From positions 1 through 64,000 of the forward strand of contig JAJKFJ010022556.1 in assembly GCA_027382625.1 (NCBI GenBank): 64,000 bases of DNA. Reading direction: 5' to 3'. The notes below the pieces were generated by a model. The model did not search any database. It saw only the letters and a program-made list of their open reading frames with translations, and was not told where the DNA came from. The stretch is from Tetmemena sp. SeJ-2015 (Eukaryota; Ciliophora; Spirotrichea; Sporadotrichida; Oxytrichidae). Each line of letters begins with the position of its first letter. Within the stretch, counting starts at the first letter, position 1. The position numbers and the translations under genes are program-made. Shown in pieces: positions 36,366 through 47,779 of this stretch.

Positions 36366-36608
36366 AAAATTATAAATGAAGAGTTGTAAATTATTTATTG
36401 TCAGTCTTTGAAATCAACATGGAACTTTGATGCAGGGCTTAATCGATTGCTTATAAAAGTTAAATGGGTAGCCATCATTATAAAAGGATTGCTAAGTGAG
36501 ATATGTTTGTAAGAATATTTGAAGTTATAGATGCTTTATTTAAATTACTCAAGTTTGAGATAACTTATTGTTGAGATGCTAATTTATTTGAATGGTAAAA
36601 TAATAATC

Positions 36609-39059
36609 TCAAAATCTATATCTGAAAAGCTGATTATTTATTTAATTTCGGTTTCTTTCTATATTTGACATTTCAAGCTTCTTAGATTTGAAATCTCCAA
36701 ATCCCTGGTTTAAAGTTTTCTCAAGCTCAGTGTTATTTCCTTCATCTCCAGGTGATGAATGCAAAGTCTCGTTCACCTTTTTCTCTAATCTATATTTTGC
36801 TTAATATAAGATTATGATAATTTTCATTGAGTCAACTACATCATGTAGAAGTTAAACAGTGGTCTTAGTACTACCAGCCGCTGCCCCTATACCACTTCTC
36901 GAATTCCTTCTTGCAAACTTTGATTTATTATAGCTGAGATAAAAAAGAGAATTAAATTAGATATTAAAATAAAATGGAATTAGTGAGTGGTAGTTGAACT
37001 AACTTCAAATTAAATAATAATTAGACCTTTCGATTCAGCAATATTGTTTTAAAAGCTTTTTATCATTGTAATATGTGTGTGGGAGCGCTCAGTAAAGAGT
37101 TTTTAAGGCACAAATTTAAAAAAACAATTATTCATGATGAAATTAAAATCTCGTTCATATCTCGCTCTAATCTATATTTGCTTAAAGAAGAAAATTTTTT
37201 TAAATTTTGATAACTACTCAAATTTGGGGGGTTTAAACAGTGATTTAAAATGCTACCGAAGGCTCTCCTTTTCCACTTTAAATCCCTTTTAGTAACTTTG
37301 ACTTAGAATTACCTAGGCCTCCTGTTCCATTATCTTTTCCCACATTGCTTGAGCTCTCTACACCGCCACTCTCTTAATCCATGCTACTCTGATGATCTTG
37401 AGTCATCCTTTTGTACAGATCATACTTTTTCAAAGTAGCCGAGCGAGGAGTGCCTAGAGAAGAGTTTTATCTTTAATGAGAAAGGTTTTCATTGTTCGCT
37501 ATCATAAATATTATGTATGCAATAGTATATAACTAATATTTATAAAGGAAATTTTCAAATGATCTGAAGATGGCAGCGTATTGACAGCTCCATGAAAGCT
37601 CTGAGTATGAAGTCTCTAGTTATCCTAGGAATCCAAAATCTTAATTGGCGATTGATTTTTGCTCTGTGATTAGTAAATTTTGTTTGACTCTTAGCTATAA
37701 TTTATATTCTGAGGATTGTAGTCAGTATTGGATTTATCGCATTTAAAGTCTTAACTATTACTGTCATGTAGTGATTTCTATTGGTAATATTCATTAAGAG
37801 ATTCTGTTGAAATACGGTTCAACATAGGCAAGCCCTCTCTGTGTCGGTCATAGAATTATTAAAAAAATCTTATTTATGCTAAGCTCATCAAAGTTATTTG
37901 ACTAAGAGAGGATTGAATTTAAGTTAGAGCCTTCACTGCCGTTAACAGGACGCTTGATGAGTGAAACTCTAGGCAAGGAGGTAACAATCTGCTACTGGTT
38001 TAGTGAACTCAGATTTTAATTCAGATAAGAGTTCTTCAGTACTTAACTCTCATAAAATATAATGCTGCTCATGTTTTTGAAGATTCGAAGCAGATGAACT
38101 TATAAAGTTATACTTCTAGAACTAAGGGATATTCAATCCCTAGTATTGCTTAGACTTTTTCCTTTCTCCGTTGAGCATTTAGAGGAAAGGAGTGTTAGGA
38201 GAGATGTGCCCCGAATTAGTTGGAAGAGAGAAAAACAGACTGAGGTCTACACTAGGTGGCTCCATAGATTTTTTCCTCTATTGCAGGTTATGCCTAATCT
38301 AAAACATGCTGCTTGTGTTTCCAAATTGTACCCTCGCCTTCACTTAAGTCTTTCTCTCAGCTGAAGTCTCTGCCTAGTTCTCAGTCTGATCAGCTGTCTT
38401 TAAATGACTCTACGAGTGTGGATCAAATTTTCGCATCATTCGCAGCTTCTCCTACTTTAAATGCGTCATGACACTTTGGCTGCTCAAATCTCGGATTTCT
38501 TTCTTGCTTCTACCGATAAATTGAAACTAAGGCTAACTCTAACTACCTTAACTGCCTTTCTAAAGCTAATTAAAGACTGCATATAAATACTGTGTAATAT
38601 TTTAAAGCATTTTTGTGAGAAAATGGCGCTTGGATTTAAGATTGACTTCAGCTTATTCCTTAGCTGCTTGCCCAATAATTTTCTCCAACTCTAAGAATTC
38701 ATCTATCTCTATTAAGTGAAACTAAATGAGAGCATATGATGAATTTTAGTTATCTCGTTTTTGTGTTTCTTTTGGTAGTAATACTCAACTGGAGTCATGT
38801 CTGAGTTTTATTGTTATTTCAAGTTCTTCAAAAGCATTGCATAATCTTTTTCAGCTCTCTCCTTGTGACGATCAACTCCCTAAATAAATTTATTGCTTAT
38901 GGATAAATTAGTTAGAGACCTTCTAATTCCTGAAGATAATCTTATAAATAGAATTTTCAAAGCTACTTTAAGAGCATACATTTGAGAATTTATATAAAAG
39001 GTACTTACAAATAGCTTGAAATTGTAGTTAGGTGTGTGAAAGGTTTGATAGAGGTTCAT
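36609..39059 (-). CDS. Ser/Gln-rich protein, unknown
   Basis: ATG 39057-39059 starts MNLYQTFHTPNYNFKLF, then a GTAAGT intron (donor at 39008). The next exon reads GVDRHKERAEKDYAMLLKNL and VEYYYQKKHKNEITKIHH. Further blocks are MRKFDPHSQSHLKTADQTEN, PLSVDLSLFF-like Ser-rich sequence, SPIKILDSQDNQRLHTQSFH and KKYDLYKRMTQDHQSSMDQE. The C-terminus RLEKKVNETLHSSPGDEGNN ends at TGA 36609-36611. Gln is mostly TAA/TAG. The family is unknown. A degraded duplicate of its 3' part lies at about 37130-37330. Confidence 0.6.
37125..37335 (-). repeat. corrupted near-duplicate of 36780-36960
   Basis: Both segments share the order of an AAGTCAAAGTT/AATCAAAGTTTG block, a CACTGTTTAA block, and AAATATAGATTAGAG followed by GAACGAGA. 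The 37.2-kb copy is full of extended homopolymers and loses the frame. It is a duplicated MDS end or an assembly artefact. Confidence 0.5.
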
Positions 39060-39207
39060 TTTATTTTAGAGAATAGCTGATGATTTCCTATAATTAATGC
39101 TCGCTGTTATAGTAAGCGGAGAATGATAATTTCAAATTAAACTTTTCTAACCTAGGTTAAGTTATGAAAATCAGCTGCTGAATGAAAAATTTGAGTTATT
39201 TAAGTGA

Positions 39208-39912
39208 TCAAAGCTCCTATTTAAGCTAAGAAGGGATGCCTTCTTGTTAGCGCCTTCTGTTTTCCCTGACTTCTGGCTGCTGCTAAATAACTGTTTGCTA
39301 TTCTCCACTATTCGATTGATTGTGTTAAGATTTGACTTGTGCAGGTGCAATATGCGCTTGGTCCTCACCTTTCTCAACATTTTCTACAACGATTTCTTAT
39401 TAACTTGTGCTGTGAGTTTAAGTTGGATTCCTTTGATGTGTTGCAGGTTTGGTATCTTTGCTTGAGATGATAATCGATTTCACAGGCTTGCTTGACTCTG
39501 CTAGTAGTAAAACATCCTCCTTTTGCTATTCTTGGTTGGGTGAGGCCTTTCCTCTTACTACAGTTTTAGTGAGTGATTGCTATTTCTCGTTGGTTGGGGG
39601 ACTCTACTTTGCTAAATCATAACAAAGTATATAGATATAAAGACCTTTTTAATTATTATTGCTTAGATTTGCTTGTTTTGAACCAAGTTGGAGTAAGCCT
39701 TGGTCTATCTTTCTATCTGTGAGATGTAGCCTTGCTTTGGCTAGCTGTCCACCTTTTTTCTGTCTTCAGAAGATTAGAAAATTTGAAATAAATTAAAATG
39801 CAAAGAATTTCAAAGATTGAACTTGGTTTTTAGGAGAGAGAATACTCTTAGCATTTAAATTCTGAGTGGAAGCCATCGATTGAACAAGTGAAGAAGATTT
39901 TCCGCCTTTCAT
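39208..39912 (-). CDS. Lys/Gln/Ser-rich protein, unknown
   Basis: ATG 39910-39912 starts MKGGKSSSLVQSMASTQNLN. Further along KASPNQEQQKEDVLLLAESS, KPVKSIIISSKDTKPATHQR and EIVVENVEKGEDQAHIAPAQ are read, ending at TGA 39208-39210. A TGA and frame change between 39800 and 39770 point to an IES. It has low complexity and no domain is recognised. Confidence 0.5.
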
Positions 39913-39929
39913 AATTAAAAAAGGTAAAC

Positions 39930-41296
39930 AGCTATAATAAATATCCTTTCCAAGCCATTTCTTTAAGGTTCATAGTAGAATTGAACTGAGAATTGTTTGG
40001 GGAGAAGAGGCTATTTCTGTTACTGTTTAATTTGCTTTCAGTAGCTTGAGAATAGAGATTGAAGTCTGAGATGGTCGCGTAAGTTCCAGGTCCTGGGATA
40101 TCTTAATAACTTTAATTCACAATATAGAATAATCTCTAGTTGGAGAATGATGAGTCTTTGGGAATCTATCATGATGGTAGAAAGATTTCTAGTTTGCAGT
40201 TTGGTAAGCAGAGACTACTGACTTATCTCCAAGTTCAACCTTGGGAGTGTAGGAACCTGGGCCTGGCACATATCTCATCAGCTCAACTTACTCAAGTCTT
40301 CTACCTGGTTGTTTCTAAGCCAATGAGGGTAAACTGAAACTGGGCGTCAGAGTTGATGGGATAGTCTATTCAAATTTAAAAGCAATTCTTTATAAAATAT
40401 TTTGATAGTGCTAAGAACATACTACCCATTTTTGTTGATAGAGGTCTTTGGTTCGTAAGCCCCTGGCCCTGGTACATATTTCGTGCTCGTTAATGAATCT
40501 ATTTAGCCTTAAAACATTATGGGATAATTACTTGGATCCTTTGTCCTAGAAGCTATAGTATTAAACATATATTTCAGCAATAATTTAGATAGTGATCTTC
40601 TTCGCTCTTTCCCCTAATTTGTCTTTTGGATCATACTCTCCAGGACCGGGCAAAGCTCTGTCCCTTGGTGGATGATTCTCTAAATACACCTACAAAATTA
40701 TTTTATAACAACGCATTAATAAATTACTCTTTGGAAATGCTCCCTCGATAGACCGAATGTGAATCCATTGCCTTGGGGTTTATTTTGTTCGAAAATGCTT
40801 TTTAAGTTGTAGCTCGTTGGGGAAGGGGCATCAGCTATAGAATTGTAAGAATTGCGATAATTATTTTGGTGAGTTAGAATTGATGCAAATGCTGTGATCG
40901 TTGTTGCCGATTGCATTATTAACTTTTTATTGAAGCAAAAAACTTACTGCTTAGCCTGATCTTCCTCTCGCCAAAGCCAAATGAAGTAGCTCTTTTACTT
41001 TTAAAATCAGGCACTTCATAGCCCACTACCTCCGAACTATATTAAGAGTTAATTTGCAAATTCAGAATTCAGTTATCTAATTTAGAACGTTTAAATAAAC
41101 ATGTCTTAGATGTTAAACCAAAACAGGCCTTGAAAATAGTTTGCAAAGTGTACAAATACAAGTTTGAAGCTTACTTTATTTTAGTGGCCATGCTTTTTCT
41201 TTCAGCCCTTGAAAATGAAAAAAGAGCCTTAGAGGTGGAGGTGTTGAGGGAGTGTTGGCTTATCTGCTGCAGACTGGCTGTTTAATTTTAGGACAT
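39930..41296 (-). CDS. PG-rich repeat (STPGR/SHIPPO) protein, axonemal type
   Basis: ATG 41294-41296 begins MSQNQTASLQQISQHSLNTS, then FSFSRAERKSMATK, SKRATSFGFGERK, PSPTSYNLKSIF and GNGFTFGLSREHFQR. Four PGPG-Y repeats follow: LPGPGEYDPKDKLGERAKK (near 40640), YVPGPGAYEPK (near 40470), YVPGPGSYTPK (near 40260) and IPGPGTYATI (near 40095). Repeats of the form PGPGxY are the hallmark of the STPGR/SHIPPO family, which binds the inside or surface of ciliary microtubules. Frame breaks between repeats indicate introns or IESs (for example near 40700 and 40560). The 3' end is uncertain and abuts the next gene at 39912. Confidence 0.8.
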
Positions 41297-41528
41297 AATT
41301 GATTTAATCAAATTAGAATAGAAATAGAAATTATTATATAGAAATCGAATGTCTGTAATACACTACTACCCTTAAGTATGATAGTCTTATAAAGCCAGTT
41401 AAATCGAGGAAAAACAATTTGCATTTTATTATCTTAAATTTTATTGACAATAGACTCTAGTTAAAGTGGAATAATTAAAGAAATAAAGTTTACTAGAAAT
41501 ACTATCTTTAAGTTTAGGAGTGCTAAGT

Positions 41529-42932
41529 TCAAAATTAGTAGAGCAAAGAAAAAGTGCCGAATAATATGAGAATGAACTGAACAGACAAGTAAACAGCAGA
41601 GTCTGGAATCATAAACTGATTTGTAAGTGAGTTGTAATACTCGTCCAGGGATATGTAACGATAGTAGACATTTCTATCACTGAGAGGCTAAATTATTCTA
41701 TTATTTCCTCTGCCTCCTGCAAACGTGGGATTCTTACTCCATAAGTTTTACAGCTGACTTAACTATAACTATAAAAAGACTTTCCTTTTTCATAAATATT
41801 CCCTTAAATTTAAGGAATAGCTGAGACTGAGGTACTAAATTTCACTCATAACTATCCACGAAACGTTTGAAGTGCAAGGAGGAGTGGTTAATGATCCTTG
41901 ATAATAAAATGCAAGCAAGTAAGTAAGTGACTTAATATGTTTTGATAGTAGTAGAAGCTACCGCCCATCCTGTCCACTGATTCCTAGATAGGTGTCTTAC
42001 CGGTGATTACTTTCTTCTGACTGACCCATGTACTCAAATTCTTAGTGGCATTAGTTGCATTCACCCTAGTGAATGTAGATATGTTTAGCTTCTCAAGCAG
42101 ACAAGAGCTGATGTCCTTCTGTTAATCAAACAGCACGGAAATGATTGCCATTTTTGTGCTATTGTATGCCTTGTGGACAATTTGCAGCTCTGGAAAATAA
42201 ATTAAAAAATTTTTTTAAATTTCTCTGCTGCATACTAGACCCCGTTGATTGTATGTTCAGAGGGCGCATGAATTGAGAAGTTTTGGATCTTGTAAAGCAT
42301 GGAATTCCCTGTGATGTCATTCAGCAGCAGCGTGCCTGAATAGGTAGAGTTGCTTAAGTTCATCTAAAGTAGAATTTAAGCTAATAAGGATTAAGAATTT
42401 AGGCTTGGTTTGTCCACACTAGATAGTAAATGCTTCATATTTTAAATTGCGAACTTACATAAAGTTAAGAAAGGGTGTATTCAAAGGTTGCATTAGTGAT
42501 TGCGTTGTAATTTATCTGGAAGGAGAGCTTCGAGTTCTCAATAAATTAAAAATTAAATTTCAATAGCACCTTATCTTAGAGGAAGATTTATCGGACTTTG
42601 GAGTGTTCCCTATTAAAGAAAGGTATTTAAGAAAAACTATTAGAGAGGTAAAATGCTTTTGAATGAAGGAACGATTGAGATTTAGCTACTTACAGTTTTG
42701 CAAGTACCTGTCCAGTTTGCACCTCCGTTCTCATATAAAATAGAAGGAACTTGAGCGCTTATCATTTTCAGAGCAGAGAAGAATTATTGCCAACTAGAAC
42801 TACTGCTTCTAAATATTCTATATTCAATCTTGAGCAAAAGGATGGTGAGGATAAGAAGCAATATAAGTAAAGTCTCATCGATTAGACTCTAATCTCTCTT
42901 TGACTTACTTTCATAACTTGCATTAAAGGCAT
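41529..42932 (-). CDS. alpha-carbonic-anhydrase-like protein lacking two zinc histidines
   Basis: ATG 42930-42932 starts MPLMQVMK before a GTAAGT intron. The body reads YENGGANWTGTCKTG, LQSPINLPL, NFSIHAPSEHTINGVQYAAE, LQIVHKAYNS, SFYYYQGSLTTPPCTSNVSW and NPTFAGGRGNNRIIQPLSDR. It ends in a hydrophobic tail (SVQFILILFGTFSLLY) and TGA 41529-41531. QSPIN, PSEH and GSLTTPPC are alpha-CA landmarks. In active enzymes the first blocks read FHxH and ELHxVH. Here they read FSIH and ELQIVH, so two of the three zinc ligands are replaced and hydration activity is unlikely. Many NxS/T sites and the hydrophobic tail suggest a secreted, membrane-anchored protein. At least two IESs are present. Confidence 0.85.
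41760..41824 (-). other. IES in carbonic-anhydrase-like gene, pointer GACT
   Basis: 65 bp between GACT at 41756-41759 and 41825-41828. Excision joins SEIQYLS to QLQNLWSKNPTFAGGRG in frame. Confidence 0.75.
41904..41942 (-). other. IES in carbonic-anhydrase-like gene, pointer TTGATA
   Basis: 39 bp between TTGATA at 41898-41903 and 41943-41948. Excision restores FYYYQGSLTTPPC, a conserved alpha-CA motif that is split in the germline. Confidence 0.92.
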
Positions 42933-42972
42933 TTTATAGTTATATTAAAAATTATGATTATAAAATTATTAA

Positions 42973-45142
42973 TCAAGGATCAAACTTTTCTACTGTTATT
43001 TAGCTATTGAGGTACTCAACTCTGTCATTAGGGTTACTGGTGGACGTACTCGGTGGCCTTATATTTCCTCTATTGAAACTTGGACTCTATCTATTTCAAT
43101 TAAGTTGTGATACATTATAAATGCACATCTTATTATTTCCTATGTTAAGAAGATCTAATCCATTAGGTCCTAGCTCCACAGCAGCTCTGTTATTAGACAT
43201 GATCTCATTGACATTCACAGTTCCTGCTTTATGAAACTCTGGCTTGACTCTCTTCCCTCCTGAAATCATATTGGCAGAAGTTTGAAGTTGAGTCAGGGAA
43301 GAAGTTTAGTTCCCAGCCAATCGTGGAGTAGTAGACTCATTCTTAAGGACTCCGAAATTAGATGAAGAATTGAGGGTGTTTATCCCGCCAGCTCCACCTC
43401 CAAACCTCAAGAGGGATCCCTGAGATTCTGAGTTAAGCAAGGCGGAAACTTGCTCAGCTGTTCTAGAGCTTATAGTTTCATCTATACTTGATCTATCGAG
43501 TAAATATTTCCATAAATAAAGCTTTTAAGTATCCTCTACTAGTCCTTAATTAACTTTCTTCTTTTCTCCTTCAACTTCTGCTCTTCCTCCATTCTTCTTT
43601 TTTCAGCTCTCCTCTGTTCAACTTTGGCTTTTAGTTTATTGATGAAAGACTTGCACTTCACTATACTCATTATAAGCATGAGTTTTCTCTTAGCTGCCTT
43701 TTTGGCATTCTCTCGCTTTACTAGCTTATATTTAGAGTAAGCTAGGGAATTGGCTCTAGCTTTTAACTCATGCTGAGAAATGTAAGTAAAAGGATGGAAA
43801 TTCAGAGTTGAAAAAGGATACCCTATCTCACCAAGAACCTCTTGCTGAATGAAAACAATATAAGAATGATTATACAGCTGCACATGGACTCTTCTAATCT
43901 TGATCCTTTTCCCTCGAGGAGTCAAGTCTCTCAAATTGGTCATCAATTATGGCTTTGAACTGATTATTCTTGTTTATTAGGCCCCTTATGGATTTATTGA
44001 GTGCCCCGCCTGGTCCACCCTCATCTTTGTTATTCCTATTTATTCCAAAGTAGCCTAACTATTCATCATTCAAAGCGCAATCAGGAGAGAAATAAACTGG
44101 CACCTGAGAAAACCCTCCCGTCTTACTAGTATTTCCCACTCCAAACCCTCCTCTATCAGGAGAGAGGTTTCCTTTAAGAAAGTCAGCTCGTGGGTTATTT
44201 TCGAAGCTGTCATCGAGACCATTATTTATGGCAAGCATCATATCACCACTCTTCAAAAGAGTCGTTATGTAATTCTGAGCATTAAGATTTCCCTGCTTAG
44301 TTAGGTCTGGGTTAGTAATTTCTACATTAGAAGATCTATCGATTTAGTTTTGCTCTTCAAAACCTAATCATAAATATATTTAGGCTCCATGACGTCTCTT
44401 GGAAGGATTGGAAGTCTCCCATAGCCTGGCATTTGAACCAATGATATTTGCTTACTCAAGTCATAAGATTGATCTCTGTCATTGTTATTTATGAAAGAGG
44501 ACATCTGCCTATTAAAGGCAGCTCTGTTTTCAATGCTTTGATTGCCCTATGCAGCAGCAGAAGCATCTTGTTTGTTGAAATCTTTGAAGAAGTCATTCAA
44601 GTCGTATTGATCGAGTGCCTCCTCTCTTTCTTAGTTGAGTGCTTTAGCCTTTTTCTCTATGTCGTTGATTCGTTTGTAAAAGGCTTCTTGTGGTCGAGTC
44701 TTTGGCAGCTTGGACTACTTCATTTGGTTCTCCTGCTATAAAAGATATTATTATGTATGTTACTTTATTATTTAAAGTGGCTATTGCATTTGAATGGCTT
44801 GCTGTTAGAGTTAGCTCTTGGAAAGGGGCGACTACTGAGATATGGTAGAGTTGTTCCTGTTGGCAGAGTTGCTCTTCATAAAGACTGGGGAAGATGTGGT
44901 GGACTTGCCACTCACAGTTTGTAGGGAAGCCATGTTGGCTCCTCCGCTGTTCCTCGAAAACAATGCCTGCTGTTGCATCTAGTTAATTCAAGCATTTAGA
45001 AAACTTATAGTCATATTGCTTTAATTGTGGATGAGGAGTTGGCTTGGAAAGTGATCTGTGAGGTATTTGAATTGCTGTTATTGTTGTTGTTCTTTACTGT
45101 TGAAGCTCTTTAAGGGGAGGCAGAAGACCTAGGTCTTTGCAT
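42973..45142 (-). CDS. Gln/Asn/Ser-rich protein with basic coiled coil, unknown
   Basis: ATG 45140-45142 starts MQRPRSSASPQRASTVKNNN, followed by Ser/Gln-rich sequence (KSTTSSPVFMKSNSANRNNS) and a region KLPKTRPQEAFYKRINDIEK. Then come MPGYGRLPILPRDVMEPKYI and DRGGFGVGNTSKTGGFSQVP. A basic helical block (43539-43930) reads RRVHVQLYNHSYIVF and KLKAKVEQRRAEKRRMEEEQ. The end is SLTQLQTSANMISGGKRVKP and TGA 42973-42975. Frame shifts near 45020, 44750, 44350 and 43920 mark IESs. No family is recognised. Confidence 0.6.
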
Positions 45143-45299
45143 TAACATTTACTAACTTTGATTATAAATTGGATCTCATTTTATTTTTTAATCTTTCCTC
45201 TGGAAATAATCCTATTAACAGTTAACTAACTTTAACATAATTACTAAGCCTCCTTCTCTATCCTCACTAATTAATTTATAACAATTGTCCATCCCTCCA

Positions 45300-46242
45300 T
45301 CATACGTAGAGTAGCTCGTAATGCCCTGGGACGAAGAATAGCTTCACTCTGAAGCCGTCATATCCCTCCTCTGGCAAATTTATGACATCGATTCCTCCAT
45401 CGCTCTTCACTGAATTGATCTCCACTCCCAGTCCCAGGTAACTTGTGATAGTAAAATACTATATGACTATATCATTTTAATGATAGCGATTATCTGGGGC
45501 TGATCACACTCCACGTCTACCTACTCGACTTCCCTTAAGCAGAATTGGGACACATCTCCCACAAAGTCCTCGAACATTATGCTGTTGGTCTTTAGATAGC
45601 AGGCAGCCAGAAAACGCGCATACATAATCAGGTAGATCGCCTCCTCTTTATTGCAGAGCAATTTCATTAAATGCTCTTGCGCTTCTGCAGGTGGAATAGT
45701 TGCCAGCTTCTTGAACTGCTCCACAAAGATATCGTAGAAATCCTCCACCACTATCTCATCAAATTCAAATTACTCTCGCAACTTTATATCAATTTTATTT
45801 TCATCGTATCCGATATCCATGAGGTCTTTCTTGCTGCCCTCTAGCACTGCCAGCACTCTCTCATAGTTGCGCTTGTCAGTTGCTTGCTGCAGGATGAAGT
45901 GCTCGAACAGTTAAAACAAGAACGCTCTGTAGAAGCAGTTGCCATCTCTCCTCAGTCTCCTAATCTTGGTATACCGCTTTTCCAGCTCATCAAAGCACCT
46001 CTCAAATTTATTGTCTGCGAATTCATGCTTCACAATTGAAATGCTCTGCAAGTCAGATATGAAAGGCTGTGAAGCCTCAATTTGCGCCTTGAGCTCATTC
46101 TAGTAGTCTTCATTCTCTCTGATCTGTCTCTATAATTGGATCGATCTCCTCTTGAGACTTGACTAGTCCAGTGGAGTCTGAGTTCATATGCTGGATCTCT
46201 GATCTGCTCCTGCTACTGTGAGTTGTCCTGACTTCCTTCCAT
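45300..46242 (-). CDS. otubain-type OTU deubiquitinase
   Basis: Minus-strand reading from ATG 46240-46242 (MEGSQDNSQQEQIRDPAYEL). After a frame change come RQIRENEDYQNELKAQIEAS, FADNKFERCFDELEKRYTK, RRDGNCFYRAFLFQLFEHF, VVEDFYDIFVEQFKKLA, MYARFLAACYLKTNSIMFED and, after an IES, YLGLGVEINSV and FFVPGHYELLYV, stop TGA 45300-45302. DGNCFYRAF carries the catalytic Asp and Cys of otubains, and PGHYELLY the catalytic His. Otubains cleave ubiquitin chains. All triad residues are present, so activity is expected. The position of the N-terminal frame change (near 46165) is unresolved. Confidence 0.9.
45452..45480 (-). other. IES in otubain gene, pointer TGATAG
   Basis: 29 bp between TGATAG at 45446-45451 and 45481-45486. 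Excision gives PQIIAITSYLGLGVEINSV in frame. Confidence 0.85.
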
Positions 46243-46373
46243 TAAATATTTTATAATTACAGATAATAGTATGTGCAATTATTTATCGCACTAATCATTC
46301 GGAGTGGTGGTGGATATAGGTTTGCTAGATCGAGAATCAAGTTCTGTAAATAAATATCTTTACGCAAAAAAAT

Positions 46374-47569
46374 ATGGTGGAACCTTCTTACAGCCCAGCT
46401 CCCCTAGTTAGCAGCCTCAAACTCAATCCATTAAATCTTATTCTGCTATTAATAAAATTAGATTAAATAGTTATTGAACAGTGGACATCTCATGCCTTAA
46501 GTTGGACTTGGAACTTTCCAAGCTGATGAGGGTAACGTCAAGGACGTGGTCAAGGCTGCTATCCTCGAGCACGGCTACAGACACATCGATACTGCTAAGG
46601 TATACGGAAATGAAGCCAAGATCGGAGAGGCACTCCAAGAGTGCTTTGCGGCTGGAATCAAGAGAGAGGAGATCACATCTACTTAATCAAAGTGATAATG
46701 ATTATTCTTTGAAAGATCTTTGTGACCACAAAGCTATGGGTTTCTGATAGAGCAAACGTAGAGGGTGCTTGCAAGGCCCAGTTGGCTGAGCTGCAGCTTG
46801 AGTATTTGGACTTGTTCTTGATCCACTGGATGTCCCCCAACTGCGACTGGAAAAACGCAGATGGCAACTACGTCAAGCCAGAGCCCCTCCACAAGACTTG
46901 GGAAGCTCTCGAAAAGCTAGTAGAGCAGGGACTGGTTAGAAGCATTGGTGTGAGCAACTGCCCCTCCGTGACACTTCTTGAGATCCTAACCTACGCAAAG
47001 ATTAGACCCGCTGTCAACCAGATTTCATAATGAAATTAATTGTAGATAGAGTTGCATGCTTACTTACAGCAGAGGGATTATGTGGACTTTCAGAAGAACA
47101 AACTAGGAATCCAAGTCTAATGATTAAATGGATTTTTTAGATTAAGTGACTGCCTACGCACCTTTGGGCGCTTCAGGATTCGGCAGGAAGGATCCAGCTT
47201 ACTAGGATATGATTCTCCTGAAGGACCAGACAGTGAACGACATCGCCAACAAGAACGGAAAGTCAGTGGGACAAGTGTTACTCAACTGGCATGTCAAGCA
47301 CAGAGGACACATCGTTATTCCCAAGACCTCCAAGTTAGAGAGACTTTCAGAGAACATCAGTTTCCTTGACTTTGATCTCTCAGAGGACGAGTACAAGCAG
47401 ATCGATGGCTTAGATACAAAAACTTAGAATGATATGAGAGTATGAAAGTTTATTGTGTGAAGATTAAGGCATGAGATTCTATGACCCCTTATTCTGGACT
47501 ACCGAGACTGGCGTATGGCAAAATTTCCCCTACTTTGATTAGAATTGCACTAGAATAGCCAAGATCTGA
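46374..47569 (+). CDS. aldo-keto reductase 1 (five IESs)
   Basis: ATG 46374 starts MVEPSYSPAPLVSSLKLN. Removing five pointer-bounded IESs (188 bp in all) leaves 1008 bp, exactly 336 codons, with no internal TGA. The protein shows MPQVGLGTFQADEG, HIDTAKVYGNEAKIG, IFVTTKLWVSD, LFLIHWMSPNCDW, SIGVSNC, NQIELHAYLQQRDYV, LNWHVKHRGHIVIPKTSK and DPLFWTTETG. The AKR catalytic tetrad is complete: Asp and Tyr of HIDTAxxYGNE, Lys of TTKLW, His of IHWM. These NAD(P)H-dependent enzymes reduce carbonyls on a TIM barrel. Two paralogues follow on the other strand. The stop is TGA 47567-47569. Confidence 0.95.
46427..46476 (+). other. IES 1 in AKR1, pointer AA
   Basis: 50 bp between AA at 46425-46426 and 46477-46478. 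Excision joins SSLKLN to SGHLMPQVGLGTF. The pointer is minimal, so the exact edge is less certain than the junction. Confidence 0.75.
46675..46713 (+). other. IES 2 in AKR1, pointer AGATC
   Basis: 39 bp between AGATC at 46670-46674 and 46714-46718. Excision restores KREEIFVTTKLW, which includes the catalytic Lys block. Confidence 0.93.
47024..47043 (+). other. IES 3 in AKR1, pointer AGAT
   Basis: 20 bp between AGAT at 47020-47023 and 47044-47047. Excision restores PAVNQIELHAYL. Confidence 0.93.
47117..47143 (+). other. IES 4 in AKR1, pointer AAGT
   Basis: 27 bp between AAGT at 47113-47116 and 47144-47147. Excision restores LGIQVTAYAPLG, conserved in AKRs. Confidence 0.93.
47440..47470 (+). 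other. IES 5 in AKR1, pointer ATGAGA
   Basis: 31 bp between ATGAGA at 47434-47439 and 47471-47476. Excision joins KTQNDM to RFYDPLFW. Confidence 0.88.
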
Positions 47570-47779
47570 GAAGAACATTCCAATATTACCATACACTAAT
47601 TCTATATTCCAACTACCTTTCAAGATTTTTACTCACAAGGAATATCAATTGGCATCTTTAAAAAGACAGATGATTAAATTAACACGATGACTATTACGAT
47701 AAAGTGGAATCTATGTCTTAGCTATTTAATAAGTTTGGTCAAAAAGTGTCTTGACTGATCAAATCTAACCAAGAAAGGA

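Noticed and set aside
39617..39930. C-terminal extension of the PG-rich protein to TGA 39617
   Set aside because: The frame stays open but its composition is poor, and it overlaps in another frame the better start at 39912. An unrecognised IES or stop probably lies before it.
46675..47470. Interpreting the AKR1 interruptions as introns
   Set aside because: They lack GT-AG ends, are 20-39 bp, and each is bounded by an exact short direct repeat whose single copy completes the codon, as expected for IESs.
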